From Malachius bipustulatus (taxonomy: Eukaryota; Arthropoda; Insecta; Coleoptera; Melyridae), in the NCBI GenBank assembly GCA_910589415.1, contig OU342633.1, forward strand, positions 14,608,858 to 14,672,857: DNA of 64,000 bases, in the 5' to 3' direction. A program made the translations under genes and the position numbers. Within the stretch, counting starts at the first letter, position 1. Every line of letters starts with the position of its first letter. Under the pieces are notes generated by a model. The model had not been told where the DNA came from and ran no database searches. It saw only the letters and a program-made list of their open reading frames with translations. Positions 1 to 11,885 of the stretch are shown here, in pieces.

Positions 1-59
1 TGAGTTAAGAAGTGATTCATTTGTCGCTCACCCCTACTTAGCTTTTACCAATACTTACT

Positions 60-412
60 CTTTGTAATGTATAATGAGGCTATAATAATGATGCTTGATG
101 GGGCTATAATGAGACTATAATGAGGCTTGGTGGGGCTATAATGAGCCGTGGTGGAGAGGGAAAAGCATATAAATAGGGACATCAATCGTAATACATTTAT
201 AAAGCAGTTTAAGTCTTCTGGAAGCACTTCATCTTCTGCGGCGTTCAAAGTTCTTTTTTTATTTTTTATTGTGTATTTATTTTTTAGTTTTTTTCAAGTT
301 TTTTATTGTGTAATATTGTAGTGGAGTTGGAGTGCAAGAGTAGCAGAAACTCATTGCGGTAGTGATTTCCAGTTCAAGTTTCTACATAAACTTTGCTCAT
401 TATTCCTATTTG
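60..412 (+). promoter_or_regulatory. aPKC: Putative aPKC promoter and noncoding first exon, copy A
   Basis: Short direct repeats around GGCTATAATGA (about 68-145) precede a TATA box, TATAAATA, at 168-175. A strong splice donor, TTTG|GTAAGTAC, follows with the exon ending at 412. A matching acceptor, TTGTCAACAG, ends at 1408, 39 bases before the start codon. I infer an untranslated first exon (start near 200) and an intron of about 1 kb. The same TATA box, donor and acceptor exist in copy B. No arthropod initiator is obvious at the expected distance, so the start site is uncertain. Confidence 0.5.
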
Positions 413-463
413 GTAAGTACCTGCACTTTTAAATAAATATTTCTTATTATTTTAAATTATTAA

Positions 464-682
464 CAGCCAATATTATAAAGGTTCATTAGGCTAACCGGCA
501 GATTTCTGTGCTCGTTTTTGAAGCTAATATCGACGTCAAACGACTTTTATTAACATTTCTGTAATTACTTTCATGTCAAGAATAGATAATATTAAAAAAA
601 TTCCACTTAGACTCGATACCTTCTTCAGAAATGGCCACAGAAATCTGCCCGTTAACTTAATGAGCCTTTATAATATTGGCTG
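464..682. mobile_element. 219-bp MITE with TAA target duplication
   Basis: Terminal inverted repeats begin CAGCCAATATTATAAAGG and end CCTTTATAATATTGGCTG, flanked on both sides by TAA (461-463 and 683-685). Copy B has the empty site with a single TAA at 27016-27018. A 3-bp TWA target suggests a PIF/Harbinger-type non-autonomous element. Relatives lie at 39751-39954 and 55444-55662, the latter also exactly 219 bp. It sits in the inferred 5'UTR intron of aPKC copy A. Confidence 0.85.
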
Positions 683-1035
683 TAAGTATTTCAAATATTA
701 TTATATGGTTAAGAATAACTATTTATAGCATTATTGGTCTGCTGTATAATTTTTTGTTGATTCCTTTTAATCAACTAGGTACTAATAACAATAAAATATA
801 GGACGGTAGCAAACTTGATGCAAATCGTCCCGAGTTTGAAATGCTTCAGTATCAATCCAATTTAAAATAGATCCAATTAAAATATACCTGGCAGTATATG
901 AAGGACGTTAGTTTTTTTTTATTAACCTTTTAATTGAGGTTCCTGGGCGTGAACTGATAAAAGTAAGTACGAGGAAATTGTGTAAAACGTTTATCCTGAA
1001 ACTCCAGGATGGTGTTGTGAATTGAAAATTAAGGC

Positions 1036-1367
1036 TGTCGCCGCAAGCCAAAATGTGACTGCGGCTATGGACAACGTGACAACGCTGTCTTTAGGGGTGT
1101 CTCGTGACAGAGAGCGCCACTCATCAAGACCAGCGAAGCCACGACAGGGCGACTAGAGAGAGAGAGAGACTCGGACCTCTCTCTCAAGAAGGGCTCAAGC
1201 GAGAAAGGAAGACTCTAAACCTAAACCGACATTCTTATTCTTCCTCTATTACTGCTACTACGTTTTTATAAAATTGTAATATTCGTTTTTATCTTATTCT
1301 TATTGTAAAATCACTAATAAACATTTAAAAACCAACATCAAGTTGCATTCACAATTATTACGCAACA
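1036..1367. mobile_element. Solo LTR with 5-bp target duplication AAGGC
   Basis: The 332-bp insertion begins TGTCGCC and ends GCAACA, the TG...CA ends of an LTR, and is flanked by AAGGC at 1031-1035 and 1368-1372. Copy B has a single AAGGC at 29430-29434, which is the empty site. A polyadenylation-type AATAAA lies at about 1316. A GA-rich stretch occupies about 1154-1170. No internal retrotransposon sequence is present, so this is a solo LTR left by LTR-LTR recombination. The family (Gypsy or BEL/Pao type) is not determined. It lies in the inferred 5'UTR intron, about 80 bp before the aPKC start codon. Confidence 0.85.
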
Positions 1368-1447
1368 AAGGCAGGACAGCTGATTGGTAATATTATTATT
1401 GTCAACAGGTGGTGTTTCAGCTAAACAAAAGCTAAGAACCAGAAATT

Positions 1448-3538
1448 ATGCCAAGCCAGGTTCAACAAATTGGAGGCGAAGGCGGCGTCGGGGCGCCTGG
1501 TGACGAAATTCGTGCCAAGATAGCCTATTCTGGCGAAGTATTAGTCACCTATATCAGCGAAGACATCACTTTAGACCGTCTTTGTCAGGAAATAAGAGAA
1601 TTATGCCGCTTCCGTCAGGATCAGGTATGCTCACTTATATTATTTATTATTATACCTACAGGGTGTTTTAAAAAAAAAAGCCCTCATTGCTAGGATAGAT
1701 AGAACAATGAAAATGGGATGCAAGAAAATTTTCAAAAAAATTGAAGATAAAACTTTCCTTCCATGCAACAAAAAAATAATCATTTTGCTACAGGTATACA
1801 CAGTTAAATGGGTAGATGAAGAGGGAGACCCGTGCACCATCAGCACCCGGGCCGAGTTAGATGAAGCCGTCCGTCTCTACACCCAGAACCGAGACTCCGA
1901 GCTATGGATGCATGTGTTCCCCAACGCGCCCTCCCAGCCGGGCATGCCGTGCCAGGATGAAGATAAAAGTATCTACCGTCGGGGCGCGCGGCGTTGGCGC
2001 AAATCCTACTTAGTCAATGGGCACTCGTTCCAGGCGCGTCGCTTCAACCGTCGCGCCGCCTGCGCCCTCTGCAACGACCGGATATGGGGGCTTGGCAGGC
2101 AGGGTTTCAAGTGCGGCAACTGCAAGCTGCTCGTACACAAAAAGTGCCACAAGCTGGTGCGAATGCCGTGCATTTTCAATCAGCACCATGTCGCCCCCCA
2201 CGGTAACAACGGTCACAGGGAGTTCCAGCAGCAAGATCAGGAGGAGGCAGGAGGCGAGTCGGTGCCCATCGAAGCTCCCGATCTGGCCGCCAAGACCCCC
2301 GGAGCCGCCGAACTGGAGCCCGGTACGCAGCGACAGTATTCCCTGGACGATTTCGAGTTGATCCGAGTGATCGGACGCGGGTCATACGCGAAGGTACTGA
2401 TGGTGGAACTGAAACGTACTGGAAGGGTTTATGCTATGAAGGTAGGGAAGTCTGTTTTGTTGCATAATTAATTAATATTTTGAAAAAGTGTTCATTATGA
2501 GGTTAGTTAATAAATATTCCATATCCGCACAGGTCATTAAAAAAGCGCTGGTAACCGACGACGAGGACATCGACTGGGTCCAAACGGAGAAGCACGTGTT
2601 CGAGACGGCCTCTAACCACCCCTTCCTCGTGGGGTTGCACAGCTGCTTCCAGACGCCGTCGCGTCTCTTCTTTGTCATAGAGTTCGTGCGCGGCGGCGAT
2701 CTGATGTTCCACATGCAGCGTCAGCGTCGTTTGCCGGAGGAACACGCTCGGTTCTATGCGGCCGAGATCTCCCTGGCTCTCAATTTCCTTCACTGCAAGG
2801 GAATCATCTATAGAGATTTGAAACTCGACAACGCACTGCTTGATCACGAAGGTACGTTCAATTTAAACATTTCTCATCAACTGAGAATTTTCAATACTGT
2901 TTTTAATTTAATTTCGTTGTTCAGGTCATATAAAACTGACAGATTATGGTATGTGCAAGGAAGGAATAAGGCCCGGCGACACGACGTCGACCTTCTGCGG
3001 CACGCCCAACTACATAGCCCCCGAGATCCTGCGAGGAGAGGATTACGGATTCTCAGTAGACTGGTGGGCGTTGGGCGTCCTGCTGTACGAGATGCTGGCC
3101 GGACGCTCTCCCTTCGACATAGCCGGCGCTTCCGGAAACCCCGACCAGAACACCGAGGACTACCTGTTCCAGGTCATCTTGGAGAAGATGATCCGTGTAC
3201 CGCGCTCGCTCAGCGTGAAGGCGGCGAGCGTGCTCAAGGGATTCCTCAACAAGAACCCGGCCGTCAGACTGGGCTGCGAATCGTTCCACGAGATCGCCTC
3301 GCACCAGTTCTTCAAGTCGGTAGACTGGGACATGCTGGAGCAACGCCAGGTGGCCCCGCCCTACAAACCGCGCCTGGACTCGGATCGTGACCTGGCGAAT
3401 TTCCCGCCCGAGTTCACGGACGAGCCCGTTCATCTCACCCCCGACGATCCGCACTTCATCGACAAGATCGATCAGTCGGAGTTCGAGGGCTTCGAGTACG
3501 TGAATCCTCTGCTCATGTCGCTCGAGGATTGTGTTTGA
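1448..3538 (+). CDS. aPKC: Atypical protein kinase C, copy A (4 coding exons)
   Basis: Polarity kinase of the Par6-aPKC complex (known role of the family). Coding exons are 1448-1624, 1794-2441, 2533-2851 and 2925-3538, all with GT/AG borders and consistent phases, giving 585 residues; fly aPKC is of similar length. Visible features: N-terminal PB1 region (about 20-102), pseudosubstrate [10 protein letters not shown] (120-129), C1 zinc finger (about 136-185), glycine loop GRGSYAKV (253-260), catalytic Lys275, YRDLKLDN (368-375), DYG in place of DFG (388-390, normal for aPKCs), activation-loop Thr404 in TFCGTPNY, turn-motif Thr553, and an acidic hydrophobic motif FEGFEY. Unlike copy B it has Gly452 where Glu is found in copy B and in fly aPKC (GASENPDQ). 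The exons are GC-rich against AT-rich flanks. The start codon is the first ATG after the inferred acceptor. Confidence 0.96.
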
Positions 3539-6005
3539 AGGTCCCAGTATTTTTTATTTTTTTTTTGAGTTAGTATTATATTTTACATTCCCCGATTATT
3601 TTCGCAGTTTCCGGTAATGTAAATTTTATTTTTCTTATTATTTAGTGTTGAATAATTTTTTGTAATGGAATCCAGAATTTGTTAAGACAGCGCTGACAAA
3701 AAATTTACAAATAATTTATTGAGCTATAAGTATTTAAAAAAAGTATACATATACCTAATGAAGTTCCTGTTTTGTATTTATAGCAGGTCGACTTCGCATT
3801 CATCAGGTGAATTTGAATTTTTCATTTAACTTAACACCTATACAGGGTGGCTTCTACCTGTATATTTTATACACCGTGTTTTTTAGCGTTTGCTTTTACC
3901 CAATTAACATTATATTGTTTAAGATAATATTATGTAAAATAATTATATTCCTCAGTTATTATTGTTTTTTAAATATTTATTTTTTGATTTTACCTAGACT
4001 ACAAGATATTATGTAGTATAGATATATATTTCTCAGTTATTGTTTTTTTTTTAATAAATATTTATTTTTTGAACTTAATAGTGCATCTTATTCATATCGT
4101 ATACCAAATGCTTTCAAATTATAGAGTTATATCCCATCCAAATGTTTCCAGATTCAAATAGGTTGTGATATTTTTTCTTAAAGATGTAATCCCCGAAGAG
4201 CCGGTTTGAGCTAAAAAAGTTCAAATGACGTCCACTATGAAAAAATATGCTCATATGCCATAAATATGCCATCAGGAATAATTTTTCTATAATTATTACA
4301 AAAATAATTTCGGAGTATGGAAACAATAAATTCAATACATAATAATTTGTGGTCATAGTTTAGTAAAAATTTTCTAATTATTGGCCTTGTTTTAAGGTTG
4401 AAACCCCGGACAGTAGATTTTAGCATCCTATAATATTCTATTATTTTTAAAAAAGTTCAAATGATAGTAAAAGCTTCCACATTAAATTTTTCTATGTTTT
4501 AAATGAGAAATTTTTCGCTTTCTATCAAAATATTATAATATTAATATAGACTTTAAGCCACAATAGACATTTTGTCGCAGTGGAGGTGTCGCAATAATGT
4601 CACAAAAACTCATGACAAAATACAAATCTAATAATTTAAATCTATACTACATAACACTCGACATAACATCATAACAATAAAAAATTTCGTGTGGTGTTCA
4701 TTTTTATAACACCCATAAGTTCTAATTATAGACATAGAAAAATTGTGGACGGAATTCCTAAAAAATAACCTTTAATCCGCCGTTGGACGGAATTTCAGTA
4801 CCATTTGTTAGTTGTCCGCCGCCAGGCGGCGGCAAAGCAAATATTAAGTGTATCATTCCGCCGCGCTTGCGTAAATTATAACATTTTCGGCTGATTTCTG
4901 GATTATTATCTTATCATGAACTTCCGCCGCAATGCGGAAGTCTTAATTTTAAATGCACAATTCCGCCGGCGTAACTCTAGCCACACCGTATTAAAAATTG
5001 ATTTGTTTAATTGTTATGGTAAGGAGACCTAAATTAAGACTTACATTCACTTTTTGTAAATTATTTCTCTCACTAGTTACAACCAATGCTGCCTTTACTT
5101 TTGATCTGATTTCCTAAAAATGAAAATTTAGGAACATATCATAATTTTAAATCATATAAGTAATTCCGGGATGTTTATGTTGTGGTCCATGGAGATTTGC
5201 TCAGAATATTTCGTCCATAACAGAGGTAGACATCTGAGCCTATGCATGGAAGAGTAACTTAGATGTCTACCACAGTTAAGCTAGCCATTAAACCTACACA
5301 TATATCAAATATTGTTGGTATTAGATTATTTAGATTTATTTCAATATACAGGTAATTCATCAATGGTGGAGGCCACAAATGGTACGTTGTAGGGTACCAT
5401 TAGTGGAGCCCTCGAAAAATGGTAAATAAATCTTCTCTAAAAATTCTAGAACCTTTTTAAGTGTCTACTTTTTATGGTGTTATTTACGTTGTATTTCTCC
5501 AGGACTCCATTAATGGTCCTCTGCAACGTCTCTTATGTGGCATGCATGAAACATTTATGACCTCACCCTGGTGTAAGAAAAAATTCTTACTACCAATGTT
5601 GCCTTTTCTTTAGGTGCGACTTTCCTGAAATGATCCAGGGTTATACCTATCTATAAATGAGTATTGACCTTCAGATGAAATATTTGTAATTTGTGAAGGA
5701 AAAGCAAACTTAGGAACAGCAAAAAAGGGAGTAGGTAGAAGAAAAATAATATGACTAAAAAGTGGTATGTTGATGCCAGTCTTTTTCTACTGTCAAGCGA
5801 ATCAATTAAGTGCTAAGGTAAAGTTGTGTTTTCTTACTCTGTCACACCAATTAAGATCCAAGTCTATTCATTTGCACTCAGGGCTATCCCTAGACTTGCT
5901 TTTTCCTTAACGGTGTATGGAGTGATAAAAAACGCTTAAAAAGGGGCAAATTTTATAAATCTGTTAACCCGACAGCAGATTTTAATCACTATCGCTATGA
6001 TCTTC
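3539..6005. other. 3' flank of aPKC copy A, noncoding
   Basis: No gene is visible. The stretch is AT-rich and near-identical to 31604-34144. It holds a TACAGGGTGG...CACCGTG mini foldback (about 3841-3880). Between 4770 and 4980 there is a cluster of small GC-rich hairpins built on CCGCCG/CGGCGG, for example CTTCCGCCGCAATGCGGAAG at about 4920. An inverted repeat GGTAGACATCT...AGATGTCTACC at about 5225-5272 is mostly deleted in copy B. Confidence 0.6.
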
Positions 6006-6960
6006 CCCCCTTTCCTTCTACACTTGGCTTTCATATTCGTCTTCTACTTCATCCTCCTCTTGATCTATTGTTGGAGCACAATTTTCACAATTATTATTGT
6101 TCCCAGCGCACGTTCTGCATGTTGAATTGCAGAAAAGTCACACTTTTCTACAACCGTATGTGGAATCGCGCTTCTTACAATTGAAGAGCACACGGGAAAA
6201 ACGATGAAAGTCCATTTTTTGAAAAACTGATTTTTATACATAAAATTTTTCCCTGCAAAGAGCTGCATCTTTTGATACCGAAATAAGCGAGAATATCGCT
6301 GACAGTCGCATAGAAATATGCATTTAAAAATATCGCATACTCGGGAAAAACGATGAAAGTAATTTGAAATAAAGAAAAACATACTTTATAATGTAATAGG
6401 TTAAGTTAGAATAGCCAAAATATTATAATTTTTGCATTTTGTAATAAGAACTGCCATTAAATTTATTACAAAAAAGCGGACTTTCATCAATTTTTCCCAT
6501 GAAAAATATGTAATTTAATTGCATTTCAAGGAATATCTTCAAATAGGCAGATCTGATAGCCGCAAAATATGTTTACATGCATAAGGATAACATAAAGGCA
6601 AGTTTATGTGCTTTTTACTTGCTAAAATACATAACCAACTTTCTAATAATGAGAATTTTACTTAAAAAACGCTTTTCTGAACAATTAGGATTTTTGGACC
6701 TTCATCGTTTTTCCCGTGTGCTCTTCAATTGCAAAAAATCATTTTTAAGAGCTCTTCGAGTGCGGGTGGATTTGAATTTTTTACAGGTTCTGTAACTTCT
6801 TCAACTTTAACCCACCCCCAGTTAAGTAAGGGGATCAATATTCTTGTAGCCAAGCCATAATTACGTCCGTAAAAAGACTCTTTATGTTCTCATTCAATGC
6901 AGCTACTGATGGAATAAATGAAGACAAGTTCACTGCTTTATTTTTTGTAGTGGCTTTTAT
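6006..6960 (-). pseudogene. Cys-rich protein remnant split by an insertion, copy A
   Basis: Read on the minus strand, about 6960-6732 and 6180-6006 hold a broken reading frame with NPPALEELLKMIFCNCKKGC, further Cys pairs (CNSTCRTCAG) and an acidic tail EEDEVEDEYE. This resembles the Cys-rich C-terminus of an uncharacterised protein repeated in many insect genomes. The resemblance is from memory and the family is unnamed here. Stop codons and frame changes are present in both copies. In copy A a 542-bp element (6184-6725) also splits the Cys-rich region. Its promoter and N-terminus are not seen. Confidence 0.4.
6184..6725. mobile_element. 542-bp inverted-repeat element, CAATTG target
   Basis: Ends AAGAGCACACGGGAAAAACG and its reverse complement (27 bp or more) bound the insertion, with CAATTG on both sides (6178-6183 and 6726-6731). 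Copy B keeps one CAATTG (34324-34329), the empty site. Because CAATTG is self-complementary, the exact split between target duplication and terminal repeat is ambiguous. An internal CGGGAAAAACGATGAAAGT near 6341 repeats part of the left end. No coding potential is seen. Superfamily unassigned. Confidence 0.8.
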
Positions 6961-7149
6961 AAAAAAATCAATTCAACCATCAAAATGAGAAATTTTCCAA
7001 AACTGCAAAAAACAGTTCAATGGTTTTTTTGACTATAACTTGCTCAATTTTGATACTAGAAAAATTTTCTAAAGAGCAATATAAAGGTAAATGCAAGATC
7101 TACAAACTCATGTAGGATGGAAAAGGAAACACTCTAAGTGTCTGAAAGT

Positions 7150-8477
7150 ATTTAATTTAATTACTAATATATTTTTTCTAAAATTTAAATTTAAAAACAC
7201 ACCATTTACGACATTTTAGTATAATAATTATGATTTTTTAAAGTATTTTTAAGTTTTTACATATTTTTTACAATTATTTATGAGTGAACAAGACCAATCG
7301 GTCCCGAAACGTTTCATTTTTATAAAAATATTTTTGAAAAATAATATTTTAATATCGAACCTAAAACCCAAAACAAAGAAGAACATTTAACAATTAATTA
7401 CTAACGACATAAATGTTCATTTATTAATTAAATTTTAAATTTAAATAATAAATTTTATAAAAAATAATAAATAAATAGGAGGTTCATGTGATACATCAAA
7501 TAGGAAGGTCTGTCTGAGAAGTTTTCATAAATTCAAAAAAGTTTTAAGTCATGTTAAATGCTTGTTAGTTTGAAAATGTTGAAAATGTTTTGAACAATTT
7601 AAAATTAAACAAGTCGTAACTTTTTTTTATTGATGCAAAACATTGCAGCAAGGATCTTCTCAGGATACCTTCCTAATATTGATGGGTTCCCCACCACACA
7701 CTTGCAAGATAATATTTTCTTCTGCTTTGTTTTCAATGAGCGAAGAATACCTACTTCGTAATTCACTAGAAAAAATTTCCTTAAAAATACTTTTCAAATG
7801 ACAATACCCAGGACCCCCCTTTACATCTAAAAATTTCGGAGGGGTAGATACCTTTAGGAGGGGGGTTGAAGTTTTGAGGGGTGGGGATTGCAAGAAATCA
7901 ACAATTTAAAAACATAAAAACGACCTGTTAAAGCGACTTTCATAGAAAAGTCATTTATACCAAGCAGAATTATGAATTTTGTGCTTAACTTTTCCACCAC
8001 CCTGCGTGGAAACATTATTCAATGGCAAATTAAATAAATATACCTAGTATACCTACCTAATTATGGTAGCCAATTATTAATATGCCAAAAAAAAAACACG
8101 AGAAATTCATTCCTGATATTTTATTTTATGTTATAGTTTATTTTTATACTTATATCAACAAATTTTAATTTATATTCATTTGATTTTATTTATTAATTTT
8201 CAAACATAGTTGATAATCAGATGATATTACAACAATAATAATACGTTAGTTGTACCAATTAATTGAAAAATATAAAATTATACAAAGCTTTGGCTTATTT
8301 GGGCTTTCGAAGTGGAAACAGTTTTAGAACCGCACCTGCATTTCAGGGGGCACATTGTTGGGAGCTACCTGTTTAAGTCAAGTACCGGTTTTTACCCCTA
8401 ATAGATCATTTCAACAATTGAACTCAGCTTTAGATTCTTACGGTTTCTCCTCTCATGTCAACAGGTGTATATATCCC
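7150..8477. other. AT-rich spacer, no gene seen
   Basis: This is single-copy sequence to the right of the duplication breakpoint. It holds long A/T tracts and a CCCCTCC-rich patch near 7800-7890, with no supported gene. Short open frames have no recognisable content. Confidence 0.5.
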
Positions 8478-9053
8478 AATGGCCCGGTTGCTTGAACGCT
8501 TATTAAATCTCTCATCATATGATGGTTAATCAAAAAATGATGGACCATCATTGAAAATCGGGTTGCCCAAAACAAATAAATATCTTATTAATCATTAATC
8601 ATATGATTGGCCATTGATTACTCATATGATCTGGCAACATCCGTAATACTGTCAAATTTAATTGTAAAATGTCATAAGTCAACTGGTAAACATCAAGAAT
8701 CTTGCCAAAAAGCATTTTAAGACCATATATCGTTGAGAAGAGAAGTGGAAGAAGAAGAATAAAGTAATAACCTTAAACAATTATTGCGTATTGAATGAAA
8801 TGAATTGATGCAAATATTCAAGCTTATTATTGTTATTTTGCAAGTTTATTTTGATTTATTATTGTTAATTAACTATTGGGTAAGTTTTGAAAAGGAATGA
8901 AGGTATATAAAATTGCTTAAGGTACCTACCTACATAGGTAGGTATTACGAATATTGCGACTGTGTTTCCTCTTATTTATACAAGTAATTACAAAAGGAAT
9001 AAAAATTATTTGTTGCCTGCCTCCTGCCTGTATTATATTATTATAGTCTTCTA

Positions 9054-10245
9054 CAGGGTGTCCCAATATTCCATGGACATGGAGCAACCACAGATTACTC
9101 AGGTAAAAAAAAGTCGCCCGGACCAAACTTATCTCTATACCAAAATGCTTCGTTTGCCCGTTAGAGGGCTTCAAAGTCTTTTGAAAATTTTAGTTTTTTT
9201 GAGATAGCTCAAAGTCGGCTGATTCCAATTCGATGAAATTTGGTTGGTAAATTTCTTATCAAAAGTACTAATTTCTGATGTACATGATAATTTGATGGAA
9301 ACCCGGGAAGGGGTGAAACTACCCCTACCCTCCATTAAAATCGATCGTAATTGTTGATAGGGTAGCAGGAACGCTGTTCATGTTTTTTTTGTTTGAAAGA
9401 TACATCGTTTTAGCCCATTTTTGGTCTCCTACAAAAATCTGTATCTTTCCGAGGTGCTATGTGATAAAATAAATTAGTCGATGATAACTAAATTTTTATT
9501 TCATTCTTTTAATTTGAAATCAAATTTTCAATTGTCAGGTGATTATTTTATCTAATCTCATAAAAGATGCTCGATGTGGGCGCCGGTTTGGACCCTAGAA
9601 AGTTCCATCCTGCGCAAAAAAAATTATTTTAACTTTTCTTGGAACCTCGTCATTTTGCAAACTGTTACTGCGTTTGAAAAAGAACCGTTTGCAAACATCT
9701 GGAAAAAAAAACCGAACCATACTAAACATCTTTTATGAGATTAGATCAAATAATCACCTCACAATTGAAAATTTGATTTCAAATTAAAAGAATGACATAA
9801 AATTTTGGTAAGGTGTCATCGTCTAATTTATTTTATCACATAGCACCTCGGAGAGATACAGATTTTTGTAGGAGACCAAAAATTAGCTAAAACGATGTAT
9901 CTTTCAAACAAAAAAACATGAACAGCGTTCCTGCTACCCTATCAAAAATTACGATCGATTTTAATGGAGGGTAGGGGTAGTTTCACCCCTTCCCGGGTTT
10001 CCGTCAAATTATCATGTACATCAGAAGTTAGTACTTTTACTAAGAAATTCACCTACCAAATTTCATCGAATTGGAATGAGCCGACTTTGTGCTATTTCAA
10101 AAAAACTAAAATTTTCAAAATACTTTGAAGCCCTCTAACGGACAAACGAAGCACTTTGGTATAGAGATAAGTTTGGTCCGAGCGACTTTTTTTTACCTCA
10201 GTAATCTGTGGTTGCTCCATGTCCATGGAATATTGGGACACCCTG
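9054..10245. mobile_element. 1.19-kb foldback nested in the Harbinger
   Basis: Two arms of about 540 bp are near-perfect inverted copies, beginning CAGGGTGTCCCAATATTCCA and ending with its complement, with TA on each side (9052-9053 and 10246-10247). The loop is around 9650. No transposase is present. The TA target and short CAGGG ends suggest a Tc1/mariner-type non-autonomous foldback. It separates the Harbinger left end from the Myb-like gene. Confidence 0.85.
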
Positions 10246-10375
10246 TATATTAGAACTAAGGAACCTAGCAAGTTAATACACTGAGTTTGAATATATTTGG
10301 TATCAGGCAATTAGCTGGAATAAGTACACGCTGCTATGAGAAAATAATGATGTTCTTATAAATAATTTTAGGATA

Positions 10376-11565
10376 ATGGAGGAGATTAAGAAACGAAAAA
10401 ATTATTCGGAAAATGAGAAGCAGATTCTGTTATCGCTAGTAGAACAGTAAGAAACTACCTTAAATTTACTATAATAACTATGAATTTTCATTAATATTAC
10501 ATGGTGATGTGAAATTTTCCTTTGAACCTCAAATACTGCCTTTAAAAAAAATATAGACAAATTTCACATAACATATCACATTTTCAGTTTTCACAGAAAA
10601 CCTCCTCGTCTTGCTTCCTGATTTACTTTAATCCTTCAAATTTTCCATCCCACAGGCATAAAGATATCATTGAAAATAAATGTACGAAGGTCGCTTATGT
10701 AGCAAAAAAAGAAGAAGCTTGGAAGGCTATTAGGGAAACTTTCAACAGCTCGGCCGAATCCAGTATTAGAGACGTAAAACAGTTGAAAGTTTTATATGAG
10801 AATATTAAAAGGCAAATTCGAAAAAATGTTGCGGTAGGACATGTATGCATTCATGTTAAACCCTTTAGAATGATAATTATTTAAAGCTTAACCATCCTTA
10901 TTTTTAGCAAAAAGAATACATAGAAAAAATACGCGCTGCGAAAGCTGCAGCAGCGGCCTTTAAGGTAATGGCTATTTCAATTTGAACGATAAATGAAAAG
11001 AGTATTTTATTTTAAAACTTGTTATTTAAAGTGTGAGATACTGAAAACGGGTGGGGGCAAAGCTGATGTCGCTGTGACAAATACCCAGGAGAAATTATTA
11101 GCCGAACTCCAAGGGCAAGTTCAGCCTCTCTCAAACCCTTTCGATCAAGCTGCGGAGTATTTCTGTAAATATGTTTCTAACTTCTTACATGTTACTTGTT
11201 ACCTACTATAATAGTTTTTATAATCGATAGGCGAAGATGCTTTGATCGGTAGTGGTGCTTGTGATCCTGAGCCTGAGCAAGTTCCTGATTTAGATTGGGA
11301 ATATGAGCCCACACCTGCTGAATCCTTCGATGAACCCGCGCCCTTACCCACATCTGAATCCCAGCCCAAACCCAAGCCCGAGCCCCCAAAGCAGAAAAGG
11401 AGAGTTAAAAAATTTAAAAAACCTGTTTACACAGCAGAAATGTACAGAAAGCTGTATTTTAAACAAAAGTATATTAATGCTGTAAACGATGGCAAAGATC
11501 AAAAAATTATTAACATGTTAACAATTAAAAAATTAAAATTAGAAATTAAAAAAATGAGTCCATAA
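10376..11565 (+). CDS. Harbinger Myb/SANT-like DNA-binding protein (5 exons)
   Basis: In Harbinger elements the second gene encodes a Myb/SANT-like protein that helps the transposase enter the nucleus and bind the ends (family knowledge). Exons read here: 10376-10446, 10656-10833, 10908-10964, 11032-11164 and 11231-11565. All have GT/AG borders and matching phase, giving 257 residues. The N-terminus (about 1-83) has the helical pattern of a Myb_DNA-bind_5 domain (YSENEKQILLSLVEQ; EEAWKAIRETFN). A KTGGGKAD motif follows at about 107-114. The middle is rich in Pro and Glu (PEPEQVPDLDWEYEPTP), then comes a basic patch KQKRRVKKFKK and a Lys-rich C-terminus. The gene converges on the transposase at 12929-11886. 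The exon 4 acceptor (TTTAAAG) is weak; the other junctions are good. Confidence 0.8.
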
Positions 11566-11885
11566 GCATTCGTGTTTTATTAAATATAATTATTAATTTA
11601 CTTTTATTCATAACCAACAGAATCTTTTATTTATGTATTTATCAAACTTTGAAAATATCAATAAAACGTCTGATAGGAACTTTCAAATTTCTGATAAAAT
11701 AAATAGTCAAATAATTCTAGTATTAATAAAATTTTGTATTGCATTTTTTTGTAAATAAGACTTTGAAAAAAGTTTCACTCGAGGTTAAACACGCTAGGAT
11801 CTCATGCTTTAATCTTTCTTTCTCATATCTTTTTGCATAATAATACACTTTTGCACAATTAATAACTAATATTTTATCAAGATTA

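Larger units (their letters stand above)
1..7149 (+). repeat. Duplicated aPKC block, copy A
   Basis: This block is nearly identical to 26500-34747 through the promoter, noncoding first exon, all aPKC exons and introns, and about 3.5 kb of 3' flank. The match runs off the left edge of the window, so the true left end is not seen. On the right the two copies part just after a shared stretch ending CTAAGTGTCTGAAAGT. Copy A alone carries a MITE (464-682), a solo LTR (1036-1367) and a 542-bp inverted-repeat element (6184-6725); copy B has the uninterrupted site for each. Small indels are scattered through the noncoding parts, while the exons are almost unchanged. Confidence 0.95.

Noticed and set aside
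1707..2471. A 254-residue open frame starting in aPKC intron 1
   Set aside because: It simply reads from the intron into exon 2; the splice sites at 1624/1794 and 2441 fit better. The same holds at 29778-30536.
2010..3454. Many long open frames antisense or out of frame to aPKC
   Set aside because: Shadows of GC-rich coding exons, repeated identically in copy B.
8320..8477. FQQLNSALDSYGFSSHVNRC, faintly like a DM4/12-type protein
   Set aside because: Too short, no start, no conserved downstream block, upstream frame has stops.
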